Below the pieces are notes generated by a model. It did not search any database. It saw nothing but the letters and a program-made list of their open reading frames with translations, and was not told where the DNA came from. From BPGX01 sp035405785 (lineage in GTDB: Bacteria > Bacteroidota > Bacteroidia > B-17B0 > Aurantibacillaceae), in assembly GCA_035405785.1 (NCBI GenBank), contig DAONJS010000004.1, positions 158,232-222,231 on the forward strand: a DNA stretch of 64,000 bases, given 5' to 3'. The position numbers and the translations under genes were made by a program. Positions 24,745-32,058 of the stretch are shown piece by piece (position 1 is the stretch's first letter; every line of letters begins with the position of its first letter).

Positions 24745-25632
24745 TTAATATTTACCCCCTGAAGCACCAATGTTTTCAATAGGATGCCAGGTTGTTTTTA
24801 TTTCACAAGCATCTAAAATCAAATAAGGGTTTTCAACATCTTTATCATTCCACCAATCTTTTTTATTCCATAATATGCTTCGTTTTACATTTAATGGTGC
24901 TAATTCCATTATAGTTTGAATAGATTTTTGATTGTCACGAGCATACACAATAGCATTTACATCCATGTGATTAGCAAAGTGTGAAACAAGTTCACTTTCA
25001 AATCCAGTTAAGATATTCACAACACCTGCGGGCAAATCTGATGTAGCAAGCATTTCGGCAAATGTAATAGCATTCAATGGATATTTTTCTGATGCTAAAA
25101 CCACGCAAGTATTTCCCGATGCAATAACTGGGATAATCACAGAAATTAAACCTAAAAAAGAAGGTTCTTCGGGTGCTATGATGCTCACTACACCTGTTGG
25201 TTCTGGTAATGAAAAATTAAAATGTGAGGATGCTACCGGATTTACAGTAGAAAAAATCTGAATATACTTATCAGCCCAACCTGAATAGTAAATAATTCTA
25301 TCAATAGATGTTAGAACTTCTTGTTTGGCTTTTGCAGGTGAAATTCCCTGTATTTCTAATTCTTCAATGATTTGATCTTTGCGACCTTCTAACATTTCAG
25401 CCAAGCGATAAAGTATTTGGCTTTTATTCAATGCTGATTTTGATGCCCATCCAGATTGAGCAGAACGGGCGGCTACTACTGCATTGCGAAAATCTTTTCG
25501 TGATGATCTGCATACATTTGCAATGACTTTATCTTGTTTGTTTTTAACGGTATAATATCTGCCACTCTCTGTACGAGGAAATTGACCATTGATAAATAAC
25601 TTATAAGTTTTTAATATACTTAATCTTGACAT
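24745..25632 (-). CDS. Truncated aldehyde dehydrogenase-like protein (probable pseudoenzyme)
   Basis: The 295-residue product matches the NAD-binding half of aldehyde dehydrogenases (FINGQFPRTESGRYY, EPTGVVSIIAPEEPSFLGL, LPAGVVNILTGFESELV). It then ends with WHPIENIGASGGKY. The usual ELGGK glutamate stretch and the catalytic cysteine domain are missing, so it is unlikely to oxidise aldehydes. Short proteins of this kind do occur next to full-length homologues, but none is nearby. I choose the ATG at 25632 because a -7 promoter box lies at 25651-25658, inside the longer reading. No frameshift is visible, so it looks like a stable short form and not a fresh decay product. Confidence 0.75.
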   Translation of the reverse strand: MSRLSILKTYKLFINGQFPRTESGRYYTVKNKQDKVIANVCRSSRKDFRNAVVAARSAQSGWASKSALNKSQILYRLAEMLEGRKDQIIEELEIQGISPAKAKQEVLTSIDRIIYYSGWADKYIQIFSTVNPVASSHFNFSLPEPTGVVSIIAPEEPSFLGLISVIIPVIASGNTCVVLASEKYPLNAITFAEMLATSDLPAGVVNILTGFESELVSHFANHMDVNAIVYARDNQKSIQTIMELAPLNVKRSILWNKKDWWNDKDVENPYLILDACEIKTTWHPIENIGASGGKY

Positions 25633-25650
25633 AGCATTATTTACAAACCG

Positions 25651-25658
25651 CAAATGTA
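25651..25658 (-). promoter_or_regulatory. -7 promoter element for the aldehyde dehydrogenase-like gene and lemA
   Basis: TACATTTG on the minus strand matches TANNTTTG and lies 18 bp upstream of the ATG at 25632. This argues against the in-frame start at 25671. Confidence 0.55.
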
Positions 25659-25677
25659 CAAATAATTTCAATTAAAA

Positions 25678-25800
25678 TTACATTAAACCCATTGGGGTTT
25701 TTATGCCTTTTTTACCATTGCATTTACGAGTAGGTTGATGAGAATTACAAGCAAATGATAAAAAGGTAATGAGTAAAACCCAGAATCCTATTTTTTTCAT
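25678..25800 (-). CDS. Small lipoprotein of 40 residues
   Basis: A short reading frame encodes MKKIGFWVLLITFLSFACNS followed by 20 further, lysine-rich residues. The hydrophobic segment ends in LSFAC, a good lipobox, so the mature part would be only about 22 residues (including a second cysteine). A TATCTTTG promoter element lies 20 bp upstream of the ATG. I know no homologue. Signal, lipobox and promoter together make it a credible gene in spite of its size. Confidence 0.6.
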   Translation of the reverse strand: MKKIGFWVLLITFLSFACNSHQPTRKCNGKKGIKTPMGLM

Positions 25801-25820
25801 CACAAAAAATATTTATGCTG

Positions 25821-25828
25821 CAAAGATA
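25821..25828 (-). promoter_or_regulatory. -7 promoter element for the small lipoprotein
   Basis: TATCTTTG on the minus strand matches TANNTTTG. It overlaps the start of the 37-bp direct repeat. In the second copy of the repeat (26646-26682) the element is broken because the flanking base differs. Confidence 0.5.
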
Positions 25829-25858
25829 AAGGAAATTTTTTGAATAATTGGAATTTTC
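25822..25858 (+). repeat. 37-bp direct repeat, copy 1
   Basis: These 37 bases recur identically at 26646-26682, in the same orientation, 824 bp away. The pair brackets the DUF559 gene and its palindromic repeats. Confidence 0.85.
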
Positions 25859-25947
25859 TTTGTTCAATTTTTATTGCTTTTGTTTGAAATTTCTCAATAA
25901 TATAAAAAAATATAAATTTTTGTTTTGAGTTTGAAAAAATGATTAAG

Positions 25948-25987
25948 AACCTCACCCCAGCCCCTCTCCTTACAAGGAGAGGGGTAT
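25948..25987. repeat. Palindromic repeat, left copy
   Basis: Begins AACCTCACCCCAG and continues into a perfect hairpin with 11-bp arms CCCCTCTCCTT (25961-25971) and AAGGAGAGGGG (25974-25984). It is an inverted copy of the repeat at 26580-26619 with several substitutions. Repeats of this look are common between genes in many bacteria. Confidence 0.8.
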
Positions 25988-26017
25988 AAAAGGAAATAAA
26001 AATTTTTATGCTTTACT

Positions 26018-26057
26018 CCTTTCTCCTTATGAGGTGAAAGGATGTGGATGAAGGTTT
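26018..26057. repeat. Palindromic repeat, degenerate middle copy
   Basis: CCTTTCTCCTTATGAGG and the reverse of AAACCTTCATCC identify a decayed copy in the opposite orientation to the left copy. It abuts and overlaps by two bases the stop codon of the DUF559 gene. Confidence 0.65.
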
Positions 26058-26421
26058 AAAAGTATTGTCGTATTTTATTTTTTACTTGTTCAATATCTGA
26101 TAACTCTTCATTTTTTATTCTCAATAATTTTAATCCAAATTCACGAATGATTAAATCTCTCTGATAGTCATAGTCCGCCTGATAATCATGAATTTTTCCA
26201 TCTAATTCAATTACTAATGATTTTTCTGCCGAATAAAAATCTGCTACAAAGAAATAAAATCTTTTGTAAAATGAATAAATCAACGGTCGTTGTCTGTAAA
26301 ATTTTACTCCGTCCAATTTTCTATTTCGCAGATGTTCCCATAAAATCTTTTCGCTTTCTGTCTGATTTCTCCTTAAATTTTTCACTATTTTGTTAATAAG
26401 CTGTTTTTGTGTCATAGGCAT
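26056..26421 (-). CDS. DUF559 endonuclease-like protein
   Basis: This 121-residue protein of the DUF559 family belongs to the Vsr/PD-(D/E)XK nuclease-like group. Typical features are NQTESEKILWEHLRNRKL near the start, KFYRQRPLI, the putative active-site strand VADFYSAEKSLVIELDG with Asp and Glu, and a C-terminal QRDLIIREFGLKLLRI. A DNA mismatch or nicking activity is inferred from the fold and not demonstrated. It is an isolated gene flanked on both sides by palindromic repeats, and the whole is bounded by a 37-bp direct repeat. This suggests it travels with, or acts on, these repeats. Confidence 0.85.
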   Translation of the reverse strand: MPMTQKQLINKIVKNLRRNQTESEKILWEHLRNRKLDGVKFYRQRPLIYSFYKRFYFFVADFYSAEKSLVIELDGKIHDYQADYDYQRDLIIREFGLKLLRIKNEELSDIEQVKNKIRQYF

Positions 26422-26579
26422 GTTAGTTTATAAAACAGAGGTTAAAGACATAGTTTTAAGAGTTATTAAAAAAGTGAGTAAAATAAAAGTGTAAATATTC
26501 TTATCTTTATCTCAATAACTTTCCCATTCTTTTTCTTATCGAGAGAGATGTAAAAATAGAAAAACAATTTTGCGAGATT

Positions 26580-26619
26580 CCCCCTTCTCCTTGTGAGGAG
26601 AAGGGCAGGGGATGAGGTT
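26580..26619. repeat. Palindromic repeat, right copy
   Basis: Hairpin with perfect 10-bp arms CCCTTCTCCT (26582-26591) and AGGAGAAGGG (26596-26605), followed by GGGGATGAGGTT (26608-26619). Its reverse complement lines up with the left copy at 25948. Confidence 0.8.
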
Positions 26620-26645
26620 ATAATTCATTGAAATATTTTTGTGGG

Positions 26646-26682
26646 AAAGATAAAGGAAATTTTTTGAATAATTGGAATTTTC
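26646..26682 (+). repeat. 37-bp direct repeat, copy 2
   Basis: Identical over 37 bases to 25822-25858. It lies just outside the right palindromic repeat. Confidence 0.85.
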
Positions 26683-26877
26683 AGTATTTGTTTATACTAC
26701 ATCAGATATCTATCTTCTGCATTAAAAACTAAAATAACTTGAGAATTGAAAATTGAGAATTGAATATTTTCTATAATATCTACAAAATAAGGCGTAATCA
26801 CATCTTGAATATACTTTAATAACAAAAATCTTTATCAGTGTTTTATTTTTCCTTACTTTTATGCGGCAAAAAAATCA

Positions 26878-27417
26878 ATGGATATTATTCAACTGCACGA
26901 TAAAAAATTTCGCTTGTATATTTCTGAAAGTGAAATTCAGGAAATTGTAAAAAAAATTGCCCAAGAATTAGAAAAGGATTATCCAACTTTTAATAATCCA
27001 CTTTTTCTCGTCATTCTTAATGGATCTTTTATGTTTGCTTCTGATTTAATGAAGTATTTTAAGTTTCCTTGTGAAATATCATTTGTTCGTTTTGCATCTT
27101 ATCAAGATACTCAAAGTACAGGTATTGTTAAAGAACTAATTGGATTGAATGAAGATGTATCTAATCGCACGGTTATTATACTTGAAGACATTGTAGATAC
27201 TGGACATACTTTACAAAAGATTGTTGAAACTTTATCTAAACATAATAATTCTGATTACCGCATTGTATCTGCATTTTTCAAACCTGATTCTTACAAAATG
27301 TCCTATCCTATTCATTATATTGGTAAAAAAATTCCAAATGATTTTATTGTTGGTTATGGATTGGACTACAATGGATTAGGAAGAAATTTACCCAATGTAT
27401 ATGTTCTTCATCAATAA
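26878..27417 (+). CDS. hpt: Hypoxanthine phosphoribosyltransferase
   Basis: This 179-residue type I phosphoribosyltransferase has the PRPP-binding motif VIILEDIVDTGHT. An ILNGSFMFASDL loop precedes it, and DFIVGYGLDYNGLGRNLP at the end is typical of HPRT. It salvages hypoxanthine and guanine to IMP and GMP. adk follows 17 bp later and obgE after that, an operon order commonly seen in Bacteroidota. Confidence 0.94.
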   Translation: MDIIQLHDKKFRLYISESEIQEIVKKIAQELEKDYPTFNNPLFLVILNGSFMFASDLMKYFKFPCEISFVRFASYQDTQSTGIVKELIGLNEDVSNRTVIILEDIVDTGHTLQKIVETLSKHNNSDYRIVSAFFKPDSYKMSYPIHYIGKKIPNDFIVGYGLDYNGLGRNLPNVYVLHQ

Positions 27418-27434
27418 CTCAAAAAAATCAAACT

Positions 27435-28013
27435 ATGTTACACATTATTTTAATCGGACCTCCAGGATCAGGAAAAGGCACACAAGCCAAACAAATCAGT
27501 TCTAAATATCAATTGACACATATTTCTACAGGTGATTTATTACGCAATGAAGTAAAACAACAAACGCCTTTGGGAATACAAGCAAAGCAAATAATGGACA
27601 GAGGAGAACTTGTAAGTGATGAAATAGTTATTGGAATGATTAAAAATTTAATTGAAAACACAGATGACACAAATGGATTTTTATACGACGGTTTTCCACG
27701 CACAGTAGCACAGGCAGAATCATTAAATAAATTATTGATGCAACGCGGTGATACGGTGAATAGTATAATTTTTATGAGTGCTCCTGATAATGTATTTATC
27801 AATCGTTTGCAAAAACGAGCTGAAATTGAAGGCAGAAGTGATGATGCAGATATTAATGTTATCAAAAAAAGATTAGCGGAATATTATGAAAAAACATTTC
27901 CGGTAAAAGAATATTACGAAAAACATTTTACTAATGTTTTTCATACAATCAATGCCGCACAGGATGTAGATGCGGTGTTTGCGGATATATGTAAAGTTCT
28001 TGATAAGATTTAA
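27435..28013 (+). CDS. adk: Adenylate kinase
   Basis: This 192-residue short-form adenylate kinase has the P-loop GPPGSGKGTQAKQI, STGDLLRNEV for AMP binding and DGFPRTVAQAESL. The zinc-finger-bearing long LID is replaced by a short LID around QKRAEIEGRSDDAD. It converts AMP and ATP to two ADP. It sits between hpt and obgE with short gaps. Confidence 0.96.
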   Translation: MLHIILIGPPGSGKGTQAKQISSKYQLTHISTGDLLRNEVKQQTPLGIQAKQIMDRGELVSDEIVIGMIKNLIENTDDTNGFLYDGFPRTVAQAESLNKLLMQRGDTVNSIIFMSAPDNVFINRLQKRAEIEGRSDDADINVIKKRLAEYYEKTFPVKEYYEKHFTNVFHTINAAQDVDAVFADICKVLDKI

Positions 28014-28034
28014 TTTCAAAAATTAAAAAAGAGT

Positions 28035-29042
28035 GTGGAGACGAATTTTGTTGATTATGTAAAAATTTGCTGTAGAAGCGGCAAAGGTGGAGATGGTGCT
28101 GTGCATTTTCATAGAGATAAATTTACAACTAAAGGTGGGCCTGATGGCGGAGATGGCGGAAGAGGCGGACATATTATTTTAAGAGGAAATAAACAACTCT
28201 GGACTTTGTTACATTTAAAGTATCGTAAGCATGTTATTGCAGAAGATGGCGAAAATGGTTCAAAAGCAAATTGTACTGGAAAATCAGGTAAAGATGTTAT
28301 ATTAGAAGTGCCGCTTGGCACAATAGCAAGAGATGCAGAAACAGGTAAAATTGAATGTGAAATTACAGAAGATGGGCAAGAATGTATTTTAGTAAGAGGT
28401 GGAAAAGGAGGATTGGGCAATGCTCATTTTGCAACACCATCAAGACAAGCACCAAGATTTGCTCAGGAAGGCGAACCAGGCAAAACAGAGTGGAAGATAT
28501 TAGAACTTAAAGTACTGGCAGATGTAGGTTTGGTAGGTTTTCCAAACGCAGGAAAATCAACGCTTTTATCGGTATTGACTGCAGCCAAGCCCGAGATTGC
28601 TAATTATCCATTTACAACATTAGTGCCGCAATTAGGTATTGTGCAGTATCATGATTTCAAAAGTTTTATTATGGCTGATTTGCCCGGATTGATAGAAGGG
28701 GCACATGAAGGAAGGGGCTTAGGTCATCGTTTTTTAAGGCATGTAGAAAGAAATTCTGTTTTGTTGTTTGTTATATCTGCTGAAAATGCGAACATTTTTG
28801 AAGAGTATAAAATACTATTGAAAGAATTAGAATTATACAATCCAGATTTGTTATCTAAAAAAAGAGTATTGGCTATTAGTAAAGCAGATTTATTAGATGA
28901 AGAATTGATGAGTGAAATGTCAAAAGAACTTAATAAAAAATTAAAAGGTAAAAATAAACTGCCATATATATTTATTTCTGCACATACTGGGTACAATTTG
29001 AATGCCTTGAAGGATTTATTATGGAAGACATTGAATGAGTGA
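28035..29042 (+). CDS. obgE: GTPase Obg/CgtA
   Basis: This 335-residue ribosome-associated GTPase has a glycine-rich OBG domain (about 1-160, with GGKGGLGNAHFATPSRQAP) and a G domain with GFPNAGKSTLLS, DLPGLIEGA and SKADLL. It acts in 50S assembly and stress control. It probably starts with GTG at 28035, since the alignment begins ETNFVDYVKI. A strong inverted repeat lies just after its stop (29065-29153). Confidence 0.95.
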   Translation: METNFVDYVKICCRSGKGGDGAVHFHRDKFTTKGGPDGGDGGRGGHIILRGNKQLWTLLHLKYRKHVIAEDGENGSKANCTGKSGKDVILEVPLGTIARDAETGKIECEITEDGQECILVRGGKGGLGNAHFATPSRQAPRFAQEGEPGKTEWKILELKVLADVGLVGFPNAGKSTLLSVLTAAKPEIANYPFTTLVPQLGIVQYHDFKSFIMADLPGLIEGAHEGRGLGHRFLRHVERNSVLLFVISAENANIFEEYKILLKELELYNPDLLSKKRVLAISKADLLDEELMSEMSKELNKKLKGKNKLPYIFISAHTGYNLNALKDLLWKTLNE

Positions 29043-29064
29043 ATAAAAAGTGAAAAATGTATAG

Positions 29065-29153
29065 TTTTTAGTTTTGAGTTTTTAGTGTTTAGTTTTTAAT
29101 GTTTAGTTTTTAGTTATTTTTTATATTTCAAATTATTAACTCAAAACTAAAAA
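29065..29153. repeat. Inverted repeat after obgE
   Basis: Perfect 16-bp arms TTTTTAGTTTTGAGTT (29065-29080) and its complement (29138-29153). The loop contains further TTTAGTTTTTA units. About 30 bases of the left side recur with one mismatch at 31824-31853. It may end the hpt-adk-obgE transcript. Confidence 0.75.
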
Positions 29154-29199
29154 TTCATAACTAAAAACTCTTTTGTATAATTGCATAAAAAAAAATAAA

Positions 29200-30573
29200 A
29201 TGATGTTTGTTTTATATTTATTACTGATTATTGCTGTTGTTGGGGTAGTTGTGTTTTATATTCAGTATAAAAATGTAAGTGAAAAAGTTAATTTATTATC
29301 TAATGAAAATAATATCTTGAAAAATCAAAATGAAAAATTATTACAAGAAAATAAAAATTTAAGCAGCGACTTGGCATCTGTAAAAGTATTATTAAATCAA
29401 CTTGAAAATAATTTAAATGAGATTAAAACTCAAAAAGAAATATCTGAAAAAAACAATCATCAATTAGTTTCTGAAAATTCTACATACAAAGAAAGAATCA
29501 AAAACCTTGAAGAACAATTGCAGGAAAAATCAAAACTTAATAATGAAATAGTTGAAAATCTTAAAAAAGAATTTGAAATTATTTCATCTAATTTAAATCA
29601 AAAATACACGCAATTACTCTCTGAAAAAAATAAAGAAATACTAACTAATACAATTAGCCCCGTCAAAGAATATCTCTCTCAATTAAAAGAAGTTGAACAA
29701 AAAATTCAAAGATATTATGATAATGAAAATAAAGAAAGGTCTTCTTTAAAAACGATTATTGATAATTTGATAAAACAAAATAATGAAGTACAACAAACAG
29801 CAGAAAAATTAGCTACTGCACTGACTACAAAGCCCAAACAACAAGGTAATTGGGGCGAAATGGTTTTAGAAAATTTATTGGAACTTTCAGGATTAGAAAA
29901 AAACAGAGAATATTTTATACAGCAAACTCAGCAAAGCAATAAAATTCCTGATGTAATTGTTAAACTTCCTAATGAGAGAGTAATTATTATTGATTCAAAA
30001 GTTACATTAAATTCGCTGACAAATTATTTTTCTGCCACAACTCAGGAAGAGACGGATTTACAAGGTAAAAGCATTTGTCATTCAATAAGAGAACATTACA
30101 AAAATTTAAGTGAAAAAAATTATGAAAAAGAAATTGGTGCAAATACACTTGATTTTGTGTTGATGTTTGTGCCATTAGATAGTGTGATGGCTATTGTCAA
30201 TCAATATGATGCAAATTTATTCAATGATGCCGTGCGTAAAAAAGTTTTAATTGTAACACCAACAACATTATTAGCCACACTAAAAACTATTTACTTTATG
30301 TGGCAACAAGAAAAAAGACAAAAAGAGTTTGAAGAAATTTTAAAATCTATAGAAAAGTTATATGATAAATTATTTGTATTTGTTGAAAAATTTAAAGAAA
30401 TTGATTCTAAATTAAATGCACTTCATCAAACTTATGAAAGTGCTAAAACAACACTATATTCTGGCAAAGGAAATGCAATAAATATCCTCACAAAAGAAAT
30501 TCAGCCATACATTCATTCAAAGAAAAAAATAACAGATATTTTACCTGATAATTTTTCAAACGATGACAATTAA
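29200..30573 (+). CDS. rmuC: DNA recombination protein RmuC
   Basis: This 457-residue protein has an N-terminal membrane helix (about 2-20, FVLYLLLIIAVVGVVVFY), a long coiled coil (about 25-200) and the RmuC nuclease-like domain with QGNWGEMVLENLLELSGL, VIIIDSKVTL and LDFVLMFVPLDS. RmuC limits DNA inversion and is nuclease-fold (PD-(D/E)XK-like). I chose the ATG at 29200 (a second follows at 29203), since the in-frame TTG at 29173 lies in promoter-like sequence. Its end overlaps the ABC permease start by 11 bp. Confidence 0.92.
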   Translation: MMFVLYLLLIIAVVGVVVFYIQYKNVSEKVNLLSNENNILKNQNEKLLQENKNLSSDLASVKVLLNQLENNLNEIKTQKEISEKNNHQLVSENSTYKERIKNLEEQLQEKSKLNNEIVENLKKEFEIISSNLNQKYTQLLSEKNKEILTNTISPVKEYLSQLKEVEQKIQRYYDNENKERSSLKTIIDNLIKQNNEVQQTAEKLATALTTKPKQQGNWGEMVLENLLELSGLEKNREYFIQQTQQSNKIPDVIVKLPNERVIIIDSKVTLNSLTNYFSATTQEETDLQGKSICHSIREHYKNLSEKNYEKEIGANTLDFVLMFVPLDSVMAIVNQYDANLFNDAVRKKVLIVTPTTLLATLKTIYFMWQQEKRQKEFEEILKSIEKLYDKLFVFVEKFKEIDSKLNALHQTYESAKTTLYSGKGNAINILTKEIQPYIHSKKKITDILPDNFSNDDN

Positions 30574-31795
30574 GGAACTTATTTATCAATCACTCATTAG
30601 CATAAAATCTAATTTACTTCGTTCTTCATTGACAATGCTTATTATTGCTATTGGTATAATGGCATTGGTAGGAATACTTTCTGCCATTGATGCCATCAAA
30701 GCGAGCATTACAAGTGAGTTTTCAGATTTAGGTGCAAATTCTTTTTCAATTGTTGAAAAAACAGAAACCATTAGAAAAGGCGGAGGTATTAGAATGAGAA
30801 AAACTGGAAATCCTATTACATACTATCAGGCCAAGCAATTTAAATCTTTGTATCAATTTCCTGCAGTTGTTTCAATATCTTCAGAATTAACTTTTGCAGC
30901 TAAATTAAAATATCAATCAAAAAAAACACATCCAAATATTGAAGTAAAAGGAGTTGATGAAGATTATTTAAAAATTTCAGGATACGAAATTGAAAAAGGA
31001 AGATGGTTTTCAACTACCGATATTGAAAACAATTTCAATTATGCAGTGATTGGAAAAGATGTGGTGGCTCTTTTATTTGAAAAAGAAAATCCGATTGGAA
31101 AAAAAATCTGGTGGGGGAATTATCAATTTGTTGTAATAGGTACATTGGCTTCAAAAGGCAGTAGCTTTGGTTTTGGTGGTGATAAGGTGATGTTTGTACC
31201 ACTTGAAAAGGCAAGAGAAATTAGTTCTATGCAAAAGCCAAGTTTTGTTATTCAAGTAAAATGTAATCTTCCGAAAGAAATGGATTTGGCTATTGACCAA
31301 GCCACTTATGTATTTAGAAACATCAGAAAATTATCAACAGCTGATGAAAACAATTTTTCAATTGAAAAGTCAGATATGATTGCAAATTTAGTTATAGATG
31401 ATTTGAAAAAAGTTACATTAGGTGCTACTTTTATTGCGATTATTACACTTACAGGAGCGGTGATTGGATTGTTGAATATTATGTTGGTTAATGTAAAAGA
31501 GAGAACGCGTGAAATAGGAATCAGAAAAGCATTAGGTGCATCATCAAAAGATATACAAAATCAATTTTTGTTGGAATCAATTTTTATTGGGTTGATAGGC
31601 GGTGCAGGTGGAATATTACTAGGTATTATCATAGGAAATTTAGTGGCCATGGGATTAGGTTCTGGATTTTTTATTCCATGGTTTTGGATAATTATTTCAG
31701 TGGTGATATGTTTTATAGTAGGTGTTTTAAGTGGGTATTATCCATCTAAAAAAGCCGCAGATGTTGATCCTATTGAAAGTTTGAGATATGAGTGA
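30563..31795 (+). CDS. ABC transporter permease (MacB/FtsX type)
   Basis: This 410-residue membrane protein has the MacB layout: one N-terminal helix (about 20-42, SSLTMLIIAIGIMALVGILS), a periplasmic domain (about 50-270) and three C-terminal helices with NVKERTREIGIRKALGAS between the first two, the hallmark cytoplasmic loop. It probably exports a lipoprotein, lipid or peptide with a separate ATPase, or acts mechanically. No ATPase gene adjoins it. The overlap with rmuC suggests co-expression. Confidence 0.9.
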   Translation: MTIKELIYQSLISIKSNLLRSSLTMLIIAIGIMALVGILSAIDAIKASITSEFSDLGANSFSIVEKTETIRKGGGIRMRKTGNPITYYQAKQFKSLYQFPAVVSISSELTFAAKLKYQSKKTHPNIEVKGVDEDYLKISGYEIEKGRWFSTTDIENNFNYAVIGKDVVALLFEKENPIGKKIWWGNYQFVVIGTLASKGSSFGFGGDKVMFVPLEKAREISSMQKPSFVIQVKCNLPKEMDLAIDQATYVFRNIRKLSTADENNFSIEKSDMIANLVIDDLKKVTLGATFIAIITLTGAVIGLLNIMLVNVKERTREIGIRKALGASSKDIQNQFLLESIFIGLIGGAGGILLGIIIGNLVAMGLGSGFFIPWFWIIISVVICFIVGVLSGYYPSKKAADVDPIESLRYE

Positions 31796-31823
31796 AAAGT
31801 GAGAAGTGTAAAGTGAATAATGG

Positions 31824-31853
31824 TTAGTTTTGAATTTTTAGTGTTTAGTTTTT
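31824..31853. repeat. Copy of the TTTAGTTTTTA repeat after the ABC permease
   Basis: Thirty bases match 29069-29098 with one mismatch, again just after a stop codon and preceded by a GTGAAAA-rich stretch. Confidence 0.7.
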
Positions 31854-31888
31854 AGTAAAAAATTTGTTACTTTTCAGTTTAAAATCAC

Positions 31889-31980
31889 ACCGCAGAGTCG
31901 CAAATCCACGTAAAGAATTTTAAACCCCGAACTGCACAAATTTTTATGAATTATTTTATAAAACTTTGCGTCTCAGCGGT
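31889..31980. repeat. Inverted repeat of the CCGCAGAG...CTTTGCG type
   Basis: Left arm ACCGCAGAGTCGCAAA (31889-31904) and right arm CTTTGCGTCTCAGCGGT (31964-31980) are imperfect inverted copies about 60 bp apart. Elements with these ends are seen between genes in many unrelated bacteria. No reading frame lies within. Confidence 0.7.
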
Positions 31981-32058
31981 AAAAAATTAAAGTAGTATTT
32001 GAGTTGAAACAATGATTTAAAAGTAATGAACAATGAAATCCAATTTTTTTTAGAATCC

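Larger units (their letters stand above)
26422..26877. other. Intergenic region with repeats upstream of hpt
   Basis: About 455 bp without a gene. It holds the right palindromic repeat (26580-26619), the second 37-bp direct repeat (26646-26682) and a short tandem GAGAATTGA/GAAAATTGA stretch near 26741-26765. The remainder is AT-rich with no recognisable RNA gene. The hpt promoter is probably in the last 50 bases, but I see no clean -7 match. Confidence 0.6.

Noticed and set aside
25822..26682. The 37-bp direct repeats as a target-site duplication
   Set aside because: Thirty-seven bases is much longer than usual target duplications, and no transposase is encoded. I keep them as repeats bounding the unit without naming a mechanism.
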